Shown here: in pieces, positions 1 to 8,600 of the stretch | How positions within the stretch are numbered: the first letter of the stretch is position 1 | Layout: each line of letters opens with the position of its first letter | Assembly: GCA_017501245.1 (NCBI GenBank) | Contig: JAFVXI010000018.1 | Span: forward strand, 26,526-90,525 | Source of the DNA: Clostridia bacterium | Lineage (GTDB): Bacteria; Bacillota; Clostridia; Oscillospirales; CAG-272 | Length of the DNA stretch: 64,000 nucleotides | Direction: 5' to 3' | Made by a program: the position numbers and the translations under genes | Notes under the pieces: model-generated | The model's database searches: none | Seen by the model: only the letters and a program-made list of their open reading frames with translations | What the model was told of the DNA's origin: nothing

Positions 1-230
1 AGCTCAACCTCCTCGATCCTGCCTCTGATCTCAACCGTTTTACCGGAGTATACCGAGACCAAAAGACCCGAGCCTCGGAGAGTGATCCTCCCCGAGAGCG
101 TACCAAGACTTATAGCATCGTCGGTCAGCTCATATACGCCGACGACGCCCCCGACGGTAAGGCTCGCACCTCTATGCCCCTTCCTTATCCCGATCTCAAG
201 AGGTGCGCTTCCGCCTCTCATATCTTGCAT
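1..230 (-). CDS. YabP/YqfC-family sporulation protein (3' end outside window)
   Basis: The reverse strand is open from an ATG at 230 to the window edge (76 codons) and follows a clear GGAGGTG ribosome site five bases upstream. The product is a small beta-rich protein with the family pattern: a hydrophobic strand, an acidic turn (ELTDDAISL), a GRITLRGSGL strand and a final VEIRGRIEEVE strand. YabP and YqfC are small mother-cell proteins of spore formers; the fragment cannot separate the two. About 20 residues are missing compared with the usual length of near 95-100. It is divergent from ylbJ, 61 bp away, which supports a sporulation role. The family call is from remembered sequence patterns, not a search. 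Confidence 0.7.
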   Translation of the reverse strand, partial: MQDMRGGSAPLEIGIRKGHRGASLTVGGVVGVYELTDDAISLGTLSGRITLRGSGLLVSVYSGKTVEIRGRIEEVE

Positions 231-291
231 TTTTTCACCTCCGGTATCATAGCCTTAACTGTAAAAAGCATATGCGCAAGCGAGGGATAAA

Positions 292-1305
292 ATGATTAAG
301 AGTGGATATCCGAGGAGCGCCTCGTACGAAGTGCGTGACGCCGCAAAAGAAAAGTGCGGCGATAGATCTGACAGAAAGACACGCCGTGAGAGTCTCTTTA
401 AGGCACTTTGTACAGCACTTATAATTGTAGGCTTCGTGTGCTTCACGGCGCTTATGGGAGAGGAGGTAGGCGCACGCTTTAGTGAGGGGCTGATGCTTGC
501 GGTAAGGCGTGTTTTGCCTATAACGATGCCCTTTATGCTGCTCTCCTCCCTCGCCTCACAATACATCTACCCCGAGTGCCTTGGTGCGCCTGCACGCATC
601 TTTGAGCGGATCACCGGGATCTCACGCTCGGCGCTCGGAGCGTATATTATCGGCTCGGTTGCAGGCTTTCCCATCGGTGCGAGGATGACGGCAGAGCTAT
701 ACCGTCGTGGCGAGCTATCCCCCTCCGAGGCAGAGCGAGCGCTGGCACTGACCGACAATCCCTCGATTGCTTTTATCCTTGCGGTCGTTGGCGAGGGGCT
801 CTTAAAGAGCCAAAGCTCGGGCTTTATCCTGCTTATATCCATCCAGGCGGCTACGCTTGTGACTGCGGCGCTGTTTCGCGGTAAATCCTGTGTAATGACA
901 AGTATTGTTGTCGAAAAGAGGGGAAAATTCGACCTTATAGACGCTATTAAAAGCGCCGTTTCCTCATCTATTAATATGGTAGGCTGCGTTGCGCTCTTTT
1001 ACGGGGCGGTGGGAATTATCGGTGAGAGGCTGGGCGGTGCGGCGTCTGTATGCCTCTCTCTCTTCCTCGAGGTTGCGGGAGGCGTGCACGCCGTCTGTGC
1101 GCTAGACCTCCCCCTCTCCGTCGAGCTTTCGCTCGTCGCATTTGCGCTCGGCTTCGGCGGCTTTTGCGTTATGGCGCAGGTGGCGTCCTTCGCCTCCGAC
1201 GGCGGCATCTCTATGAGGAAGTATCTCCCCCTTAAGCTCGTCGAGGGGCTCCTCTCCGCCCTCTTTGCTCTAGCGGGGTCGATGATTCTTTGGACCTTTA
1301 ACTAG
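292..1305 (+). CDS. ylbJ: sporulation integral membrane protein YlbJ
   Basis: 337-aa polytopic membrane protein with a basic cytoplasmic N-terminus of about 40 residues and around eight hydrophobic segments. It has the Gate (nucleoside-recognition-like) signature of YlbJ: a GFPIGARMTAEL segment followed by TDNPSIAFILAVVGEGLL. YlbJ is needed for spore cortex formation in Bacillus and is present in most spore-forming Firmicutes. The ATG at 292 follows GCGAGGG. The 3' end overlaps the convergent downstream gene by 36 bp. Divergence from a YabP/YqfC-family gene fits the call. Confidence 0.8.
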   Translation: MIKSGYPRSASYEVRDAAKEKCGDRSDRKTRRESLFKALCTALIIVGFVCFTALMGEEVGARFSEGLMLAVRRVLPITMPFMLLSSLASQYIYPECLGAPARIFERITGISRSALGAYIIGSVAGFPIGARMTAELYRRGELSPSEAERALALTDNPSIAFILAVVGEGLLKSQSSGFILLISIQAATLVTAALFRGKSCVMTSIVVEKRGKFDLIDAIKSAVSSSINMVGCVALFYGAVGIIGERLGGAASVCLSLFLEVAGGVHAVCALDLPLSVELSLVAFALGFGGFCVMAQVASFASDGGISMRKYLPLKLVEGLLSALFALAGSMILWTFN

Positions 1306-1755
1306 CCCACGTCTCTTTCTCTCATTTATCAACGCTACCGCTTCGGCACCATTCGTTGAATAGGTTGAAACCATCCTCCCATAGTGCTCCTCACAGCCTC
1401 GGATTATCAAGTTTTTATTCATCAAATCACTGACCGCTCTGCTGACCGAACGGTCACTAAGCCCTGTCATTGAGGCGATATTCCCAAGCGAGCCGTAATA
1501 AGGCTTGTCGGTTTCCCTGTTAAAGGAATCCAAGAGAGCGTAAACCAAAAGCTCCGCTCCTACAAGGCCGAGCTCCATTGTGTGCGTTCTCCTCACCATA
1601 AAGCCCTGATCAAAGTATTCGATCTCCTTCTGCGTTTCCTCAAATTTGCGACGTCGCTCGATATTTTCGAGCCTAGCTCTCGTTGCCTCACTAAGCCCAT
1701 CTCTCGAAATACTGCCTATATCTCTATCAGTTTTGTTTTCTACTATATACGACAT
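1270..1755 (-). CDS. winged-helix DNA-binding protein, unknown role
   Basis: 161 aa. Residues about 75-112 form a recognisable winged helix-turn-helix (GNIASMTGLSDRSVSRAV, then a basic wing), like MarR-type regulators or plasmid/phage replication-initiator HTH domains. The N-terminal 60 residues are charged and probably helical (RARLENIERRRKFEETQKEIEYF). The ATG follows GGAG by six bases. The last 36 bp overlap the 3' end of ylbJ on the other strand. Its upstream side is an 800-bp gene-free region holding two identical palindromes about 0.5 kb away, which could be targets, but nothing links them directly. Specific function not recognised. Confidence 0.6.
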   Translation of the reverse strand: MSYIVENKTDRDIGSISRDGLSEATRARLENIERRRKFEETQKEIEYFDQGFMVRRTHTMELGLVGAELLVYALLDSFNRETDKPYYGSLGNIASMTGLSDRSVSRAVSDLMNKNLIIRGCEEHYGRMVSTYSTNGAEAVALINERKRRGLVKGPKNHRPR

Positions 1756-2585
1756 ACCTTACTCCAAGCTATGATATATAAGCACGATGCATATTGTCGG
1801 ATGCCTGATCTCGCTGCTTACGTCTTTATTTTATCAGACTTCACATATACAGTAAGTAAGGAGTGGTTACAAAAAACTCTCTGAAACGATATCGGGATTT
1901 AGTTAAAATGCACAAGTATTTTTGAGGCTGACAGAGCACAAAAACCCGATTTCCCTAGGAAAATCAAGGGATCGCGGGGTATTTGAGGTTAAATGTAAAC
2001 AGATTGTTAACAGGCAGGTGTTTTGCTACCCGGCGCTGATTACCGCCTTTAAGTCGGTGCGTTTGTCAGATGAACAGTCAAATCTCAATTATCCACTCCA
2101 TCACACGGCTACGCCCTACACCATAATAAACCAAACATCAAAAGCGTGTTTCCTTCTCGCGCGTATGCGCTAACATAGAATACATACAAAAGACAATATA
2201 TCTTTTTTGTCTCTTTATATAATATCTTATATATCTTATCTATCTTTTTGTCAGACACGCTGTCGTCCTCGCACGCCAATTTGGCGTAGTCCGAGTACAA
2301 AGTGTCATTTCTCTATGGCGTATAACCACGCCAATTTGGCGTGTAGAGAAGACAATTTGTCACTCTGTCGAAAACTCTCAACACAGAGTCCAAGTGTGAC
2401 AGTTGTGAAGGATATCGCAGGTTGCCTAGGCTATCAGAATTAATGCGGATATTATCTATCCTGATAAGGAGCGCATATTTCGCTCTGACAAAAAACATAT
2501 GATCCGCTATAAAAAGAAGCATTTACAGTCCTAATGACGAGGGTATAGTTCCTAAATCAAAAAAAGCGTATATAGCGATCCCAAC
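1756..2585. other. gene-free AT-rich region
   Basis: Over 800 bp without a supportable gene. The short open frames here lack ribosome sites and family patterns. It is more AT-rich than its surroundings and contains runs of TATCTTATC-like sequence, several TGTCA/TGACA words between 2290 and 2405, and the palindrome pair at 2273-2342. It could be the remains of a lost gene or a regulatory/replication-type region. Confidence 0.5.
2273..2342. repeat. two identical 15-bp palindromes
   Basis: ACGCCAATTTGGCGT occurs at 2273-2287 and again at 2328-2342, start to start 55 bp. Each has perfect 7-bp arms around a single central T. Perfect symmetry plus exact repetition looks like a paired operator or a binding site for a dimeric protein. 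No gene starts close by on either strand; the nearest are the lipoprotein at 2803 (-) and the winged-helix gene at 1755 (-). Confidence 0.6.
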
Positions 2586-2620
2586 AAAAAAACAAGGCGG
2601 CCTCGTGCGAGGTCGCCTTG
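2586..2620 (-). terminator. rho-independent terminator of the small lipoprotein gene
   Basis: A GC-rich stem with one mismatch and a 4-nt GTGC loop (2593-2620), followed on the minus strand by a T run (A run on the plus strand at 2586-2592). It lies 10 bp past the stop of the lipoprotein gene. Confidence 0.8.
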
Positions 2621-2629
2621 CTCTTGCTA

Positions 2630-2803
2630 TTAAAGGGGAAGATCTCCCATAGGAGTGTCAAAGGGATCGAAGGGGATCTTGCTGTCTTCCGACGTGCCTT
2701 CATCATCGGGCTTCTCATCCTCCTCCTCGCCGCCAAAGAGCGTGCAGGAGAACATAGAGAAGGAAAGAAGGATCGCAAGAAGAGCGAGAAGTATCTTTTT
2801 CAT
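2630..2803 (-). CDS. small secreted lipoprotein
   Basis: 57 aa from the ATG at 2803, chosen because AGGAGAG lies six bases upstream; a start 16 codons further out has no such site. The protein has a lipoprotein signal peptide (MKK, a leucine-rich core, then a lipobox ending FSC at about residue 19) followed by an acidic low-complexity tail (GGEEEDEKPDDEG...). Nothing suggests a catalytic domain. The mature part of about 38 residues is membrane-anchored outside the cell. It sits downstream of pckG on the same strand and has its own terminator. Function unknown. Confidence 0.65.
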   Translation of the reverse strand: MKKILLALLAILLSFSMFSCTLFGGEEEDEKPDDEGTSEDSKIPFDPFDTPMGDLPL

Positions 2804-2910
2804 AGCTTTCTCTCCTATTATTATTTTTTTCACTCGGCGCAGGATGCGCAAAGCGGTTGTGCGTACGGGTATGCCATCACCTACCCTGCTCGGGCGAGGT
2901 GATAAAACGA

Positions 2911-4704
2911 TTACTTGGAAAGGCGTGCCTCAAGAGCCTCGAGCTCGGTGTAAAGCTCTGCGGGAACTCTGTCGCCGACCTGCTTGTAGAACTCTCTGAT
3001 CGCAGCGCAATCCTCGAGCCAAAGCTCCTTGTCAACCGAGAGAAGCTCCTTAACGGTGTCAAGAGAGATGTCAAGACCGTCGATGTCGATGTCCTCAGCG
3101 TTGGGGACGAAGCCGATAGGAGTTTCAACAGCGTCAACCTTGCCCTCGCAGCGAGCGAGGATCCACATAAGAACTCTCATATTGTCGCCGAAGCCGGGCC
3201 AGATGAAGTGACCCTCGTCATCGGTTCTGAACCAGTTGACGTGGAAGATCTTGGGAGCGTTCTTGATGACCTTGCCCATGCCGAGCCAGTGTGCCCAATA
3301 GTCGCCCATATCGTAGCCTACGAAGGGTCTCATAGCCATGGGGTCGCGACGAACTACGCCGACAGCGCCTGCTGCAGCTGCAGTGGTCTCGGAAGCCATG
3401 ATAGAGCCGATGAAGGTTCCGTGCTGCCAGCCGGTCGACTGATATACGAGGGGAGCAGTCTTAGCACGGCGGCCGCCGAATACGATAGCGGAGATCGGAA
3501 CGCCTGCAGGATCGTTGAACTTATCAGAGATGCAGGGGCAGTTAGCTGCCATAGCGGTAAATCTCGAGTTAGGATGAGCGCCGGAGGTGCCGACCTTATC
3601 CTTCTTGTCATAGAGTCTGTAATCCCACTTCTCGCCTCTCCAGTTAAGAGCGTTTGCAGGAGGATTGTCGTTAAGGCCCTCCCACCAAACGGTGTTGGTG
3701 TCGAGGTCGTGGCAAACGTTAGTGAAGATACAGTCACGCATAGAGGTGTGAAGAGCGTTGGGGTTGGAGTGCTCGTTGGTTCCGGGAGCAACGCCGAAGA
3801 AGCCGTTCTCGGGGTTTACTGCCCAGAGTCTGCCGTCCTTGCCGACACGGAGCCAAGCGATGTCGTCGCCTACGCACCAGACCTTGTAGCCAAGATCTCT
3901 ATACTTCTTGGGGGGGATGAGCATAGCGAGGTTAGTCTTTCCGCAAGCGGAGGGGAATGCTGCGGAAATATACTTAACGTCGCCATCGGGATACTCAACG
4001 CCGAGGATGAGCATATGCTCAGCCATCCAGCCCTCTTTTCTACCGAGGTAGGATGCGATACGGAGTGCGAAGCACTTCTTGCCGAGAAGAACGTTTCCGC
4101 CGTAGCCGGAGTTAACCGACCAGATGGTGTTGTCCTCGGGGAAATGGCATATGTATCTCTTCTCCTGGCTGAGCTCAGCCTTAGCGTGCAGACCCTTGAT
4201 GAAATCTGCGCTGTCGCCGAGAGCCTCAAGAACGTTAAGACCAACTCTGGTCATAATGAGCATGTTAAGTACGACGTAGATGGAGTCGGTAAGCTCGATG
4301 CCATACTTAGCGAAGTCGGAGCCGACTACGGACATGGAATAGGGGATGACGTACATCGTCTTGCCCGAGTAGGAGCCGCGATAGAGCTTAGAGAGCTTCT
4401 CGTAGCACTCCTTGGGGTCCATCCAGTTATTGATGTTTCCTGCGTCCTCCTTCTTAGAGGTGCAGATGAAGGTTCTGTCCTCAACTCTTGCAACGTCGTT
4501 GATGGCGGTTCTGTGGAGGTAGCAGCCGGGGAGAACGTCCTGGTTGAGCTTGATCATCTCGCCGCTTGCGCAAGCCTCAGCACGGAGAGCCTCAGCCTGC
4601 TCGTTCGAGCCGTCGATAAGGACGATGTCCTTGGGGTTTACGAGCTCGCACATCTCTGCGATCCACTCATTAACAAACTTGTTGCTTGTAACGTTAGTGT
4701 TCAT
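2911..4704 (-). CDS. pckG: phosphoenolpyruvate carboxykinase (GTP)
   Basis: 597 aa, the usual length of the GTP-dependent family. It interconverts oxaloacetate + GTP with phosphoenolpyruvate + CO2 + GDP at the gluconeogenic or anaplerotic node; in many gut anaerobes it runs in the carboxylating direction. Visible signatures are the substrate loop GSYSGKTMYVIPYSM (about 110-124), the kinase-1 loop FPSACGKTN with catalytic Cys254, kinase-2 VGDD (278-281) and the guanine-pocket region NPENGFFGVAPGTN (297-310). The ATG follows AAGGAG. A single gene with its own promoter and a roughly 150-nt GC-rich leader. Confidence 0.97.
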   Translation of the reverse strand: MNTNVTSNKFVNEWIAEMCELVNPKDIVLIDGSNEQAEALRAEACASGEMIKLNQDVLPGCYLHRTAINDVARVEDRTFICTSKKEDAGNINNWMDPKECYEKLSKLYRGSYSGKTMYVIPYSMSVVGSDFAKYGIELTDSIYVVLNMLIMTRVGLNVLEALGDSADFIKGLHAKAELSQEKRYICHFPEDNTIWSVNSGYGGNVLLGKKCFALRIASYLGRKEGWMAEHMLILGVEYPDGDVKYISAAFPSACGKTNLAMLIPPKKYRDLGYKVWCVGDDIAWLRVGKDGRLWAVNPENGFFGVAPGTNEHSNPNALHTSMRDCIFTNVCHDLDTNTVWWEGLNDNPPANALNWRGEKWDYRLYDKKDKVGTSGAHPNSRFTAMAANCPCISDKFNDPAGVPISAIVFGGRRAKTAPLVYQSTGWQHGTFIGSIMASETTAAAAGAVGVVRRDPMAMRPFVGYDMGDYWAHWLGMGKVIKNAPKIFHVNWFRTDDEGHFIWPGFGDNMRVLMWILARCEGKVDAVETPIGFVPNAEDIDIDGLDISLDTVKELLSVDKELWLEDCAAIREFYKQVGDRVPAELYTELEALEARLSK

Positions 4705-4860
4705 TAATTTATCTCCTTAATATTTAATAAGCAAGTTAAGCGTGAAGCCGAGGCACGCTCTGCGCACCGCAGCCGAAGGGCCCTTCTGATGCGCAAAACG
4801 CCGGCCGACAGACACATCGGCAGCCGCCGCACCACAAAGAAGCCAACTTATCACAACTAC

Positions 4861-4889
4861 ATTATATCACAGTCGTTTTTCTTTTGCAA
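4861..4889 (-). promoter_or_regulatory. sigma-A promoter of pckG
   Basis: On the minus strand, -35 TTGCAA (4889-4884), 17-bp spacer, -10 TATAAT (4866-4861). The predicted start near 4854 gives a leader of about 150 nt that is unusually GC-rich and able to fold (for example GAAGGGCCCTTC near 4776-4787). Confidence 0.7.
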
Positions 4890-4930
4890 TATATATTTTT
4901 TATGATTTTATAAAATACAACGCTTTTAGG

Positions 4931-5493
4931 CGCTATGCATCCCAACCAAGGCCTTACGATCACGCGGCAGAGAGAAACGCCAGAGGCACTCTGTTACTGC
5001 GTGATCAACGCTCGCTCCGAACCGTACGCCTTCCAAAAAGGTTTCGTGCGCTATGCATCCTTACCAAGGCCTTACGATCACGCGGCAGGGAGAAACGCCA
5101 GAGGCACTCTGTTACTGCGTGATCAACGCTCGCTCCGAACCGTACGCCTTCCAAAAAGGTTTCGTGCGAGCTTTACCTACTGCGAGCGGTGACGCTCGTT
5201 CACTGGGAGTAAAAAAAGAGAGAGCAAATCAAACGAAATGCTCTCTTAAACTAAAGCTATTTAGTTCTCATGGTATTTTGGCGAGGAAGATTTTAGCGCA
5301 GAGCACAGGATTGCGGGCGACGCTGTAGTTACCTACTGCTAGCCCTAGCAATCGTGCGCTATGTGCAAAATGGTTCCTTACAAATGCCTTACGATCACGC
5401 GGCAGGGAGAAACGCCAGAGGCACTCTGCCATTGCGTGATCAACGCTCGCTCCAAACCGTACGCCTTTTATCAAGGCTTCGGGCGAGCTTTAC
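4931..5493. repeat. 118-bp palindromic repeat, two tandem copies plus one separate copy
   Basis: Copy 1 (4931-5048) and copy 2 (5049-about 5166) are directly tandem with a 118-bp period and differ at only a few positions. Copy 3 (about 5355-5493) is diverged at its left end. Each contains GATCACGC ... GCGTGATC inverted arms around a 30-40-nt centre, followed by a shared tail (AACGCTCGCTCC...CCGTACGCCTT). The third copy ends exactly at the stop codon of the 34-aa ORF. REP/MITE-like; no coding capacity supported. Confidence 0.8.
5211..5246 (-). terminator. terminator of the secreted-protein operon
   Basis: Minus-strand hairpin AGAGAGCA / TGCTCTCT with a 12-nt loop, followed by C and seven T. 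It lies about 245 bp past the small ORF, so the transcript would carry copy 3 of the 118-bp repeat in its 3' untranslated region. Confidence 0.75.
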
Positions 5494-5594
5494 CACTCAT
5501 AGTCATCGAAGGGCGAATCTCCCTTCGACGCCGTTATGACATCAGAGGACTCAAGCGTCGTGATATCAAGCTCTGGGGCTACGTATACTTCCAT
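5490..5594 (-). CDS. 34-aa small ORF, conserved-looking peptide
   Basis: Short ORF starting with ATG at 5594, with a strong GGAGG seven bases upstream, and ending in TAA at 5490-5492. The peptide begins MEVYVAPELDITTLE and continues SSDVITASKGDSPFDDYEW. From memory it resembles short peptides of gut Clostridia with the layout 'M..Y..PELEI..L...DVITAS', commonly found beside secreted proteins; their function is not known to me. It lies 13 bp downstream of the 1186-aa secreted protein on the same strand and probably shares its transcript. No signal peptide or membrane segment. Confidence 0.6.
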   Translation of the reverse strand: MEVYVAPELDITTLESSDVITASKGDSPFDDYEW

Positions 5595-5607
5595 GTTGTG
5601 TCCTCCT

Positions 5608-8600
5608 TTACTGATTAGTTGCCGTCTTATAGGCGAGGGCTGCCTTTGCGTAGTTGTAGATCGCTGTGACCATCATCTGTGCCTCGGCACGCTGCTCGTC
5701 GGTCAAGCCCTCGAGAGTGGCAAGACTGTTGTAGTAAGAGACGATGTTCATCTTCGCTTCTCCTACCGTGACGTCGGATAGGAAGTCGCACGCCTTGACG
5801 GTGAGGTAGATGAAACCGTTCTCATTAGCCGTCTTGGTGGTTGTGATCTCGTTGCCGTTTACGGTGTATTTTACGGTATAGGACTTCCCTGCCTCGGCCT
5901 TGACGATCCAGTTCAGCTCTGGGCCGTAGTTGATAGCTATCGTGAGATCCTTCTCGCTGCCGCCCTCTGCTTCAGCGCCCGAAACAGCGTCAAACTCGAC
6001 GCCTTCGATGAGCTTAGCGAGGTTTTGTGCATCCTTGCCGTCTACGGTATATGCCGCCTTAAGGTAGTTTACGATCGCACGGACTATCTCGTCGTCATCG
6101 GTCTTTGCGTTGGATAGGATGTTGGAGCAATAGTCGTAGATCGAGAAGGTCTTTTCCAGGTTGTAGCTGTCGTTATAAGCGCCGTCAACGTGCATTACGA
6201 AGGAGATTATCTTATCCTCAGCCATCGTGGGAGCGAGATCCTTGACCTGGAACTTGTAGTAGTCGGAGCCGTCGATGCTCACGAGCTCGCCGACAAGCTC
6301 CTTTTCGTTTACGAGGTCGGTCACGGTGAGGTAAGCCTTGCTGGCATCGTAGAGATCTGCCTTAACGTAGAAGTTAAAGAAGATGTTGTCATAGAGGGTG
6401 AGGTTAGACTTAGCGGAGATCTTGAAGTCCTTGTCGATGACGGCTGAATAGAGCTTTCCGTCCTCGGAGATCTCCCACTCGTACTTATATGCGCCTGCCT
6501 TGCTCTCGGGGATAATGACTCTGTCGATCTCGACGGGATCTGTGCCCTCGGCGGGAAGGTTCCAGAGGAAGTCGGTGGGATCGAGGTTTCCGAGCTTGTA
6601 GGCGTAGGGCTCGAAGGAAGGTGTGACGATAACGTTATACTGATCGTTTATCGAGGTGTATGCAAGCTCAGAGCCCTCGGGAAGGATGAGGTTAATATCA
6701 GCGTCTCCATCCTCTACCAGCTTCATCGACGACATCCTTGAGCCATCGCTGAGCGAAACGTTCATGTCATCGTTAGAATTATGATCGATAAGCGAGACGG
6801 AGTGATCTATATCGCAGGAATTGAAGTCGACGTTTACCTCATAAACGTAATCAAGATCCTCCGGGACTGATTTTGGAGTGTACTGGTAAAGTGCGTATGC
6901 GCCCTTCAAAGTGCAGTTGTTAAAGGTGAAGTCTAAGTTATAGCTGAACTCCTCTGCGGCGAAATAAACGGGATCAGCCTTTGTGCCCTTGTTTGCCGAG
7001 TAGAAGGAGTCGACTTTAACTATAAAAACGTTATATGCTCCGGTATCAAGATCAGAGTTGTTGACGACCGTCTTAACCTCGTTTTCGTTGATAGCGTAAG
7101 CCGGTGTCTGCGTCCATCCGGTAATCACGCCCGCTTCGTCTTTTATCAGCGTTCCGGTGGAATTCGCAAACGCCGTATACTCTATAACGTTTTCGTTGTC
7201 AATAGAGATGGCAGAGTCGTTGATATAAACGAAGTTATGCATTGAACCCTGTCGGCTACCTGAGCTCGCAACGTTGTTCACGAGGAAAGGCGCATTTGCG
7301 CAGTTTTCGTATGTTCCGCCCTCGGGGACGCGCTCACTTTCCTTTGTTAGATCGAGGTTAACCGACTCTATGTAAAGCGAAGAACGGTTGTTACCGCTTG
7401 ATTTAGAGGAAACAATGGTGCAGACCTCGTATGTGGTATCGGTCTCGCCGTACGAATAAGGAGTCCTATACATCCTTTCGATATCATGCAGAATTACCGC
7501 ACCGCCGCGCTGATCGATAAACGTGTTTGCGTGCTTGAGTTCAAGCTCCTCGAGGCAGTCGAATACGATGAGCGAGGTGGAGTTGGTCATAGCGAGATCG
7601 CTGCCAGTGGTAGAGCAGATCGTGAGCTTTCCATTCTTAAAGATAACTCTGCCATTGTGGTCTTTATCTACGTTAAAGGCTCTGACGGCGTGCGAGAGAT
7701 TCATCTTATATCCGTTCAGGTCGAAGGTTGCCTGATCTCCGTACATACGAACGGATCCGCCATGCTCCCAATCGAAGTCACCCATCAGGATATAGCGATA
7801 ATCCACCTCGGAGCCTATTGCTGCAGAGCTCGTTCCGACGACGATGGTGTCCTCATTTGTCAGAACGTCGACGAACGAAGGCTCGGGAGCAACTCTTGCA
7901 CCTTTGAAGTTAGGATTCAGGTTTCTGACTCTCAGGATCTTTCCTTCGGTAAAATCGGCGGTTACCACGGCGGCTATATGAACGAGATCATTCTCACCGT
8001 AAACGCCGGGGGTAAGAACGGTTCCAGCAGTGTCCTTGAAGGTAACGGTTGCGTTCGAGTCCATGATAAGCGTGCTGGTGATGGAGCGATAGAGAGTAAC
8101 GACGTCGCCGTCCTTAAGGCTCGCATCAAGCTCATCAAAGCTGTAAACCTCGATCGGCTCTGCTTCACCTACTCTCTCGATTGTAGCCATAAGCTTATCC
8201 TCGGCAGAGGGGGTGTTTGCCTGAGTATATGCAAGATCGGGGAGCTCGGAGAGGTTGATGCCCGTATAGCCGAGCATACCGCTCTCGGTCATGGGACCGG
8301 CATAGCCACGACCAAAGGTCGTATAAGTGAAATTCTTGAAGAGGGTTGAACAATCCTTTCCGTATTCTATTCCTGTAGGGGTTGAAACACGGTTAAAGTA
8401 ATGCTGAACGGCTTTAGCGCTGGGAACGCCTATCGTTCCGCAATATATACCGTCAAAGTATACGTAAGCCACCCACTCGGAGGGAACGGCGTAACCGTAC
8501 TCATCAACGGCGGAGAAGTCATAGATCAGCGTAACGTTAAGCCATTCACCGGGAGTTTTGGCAGGCTGAACGTAAGCGCCTGAGCTCTGGTAGGTTGATA

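Noticed and set aside
2089-2097. DnaA-box-like TTATCCACT as sign of a replication origin
   Set aside because: A single imperfect match, with no cluster of boxes and no dnaA/dnaN neighbours.
2857-4707. 616-codon open frame on the plus strand opposite pckG
   Set aside because: It is the exact antisense of the GTP-PEPCK gene, with valine/serine-rich nonsense sequence typical of antisense frames at this GC content, and no ribosome site or family pattern.
7486-8349. 287-codon plus-strand frame inside the secreted-protein gene
   Set aside because: Shadow of the long minus-strand gene. No start signal, and the minus-strand frame has a signal peptide and coherent composition.
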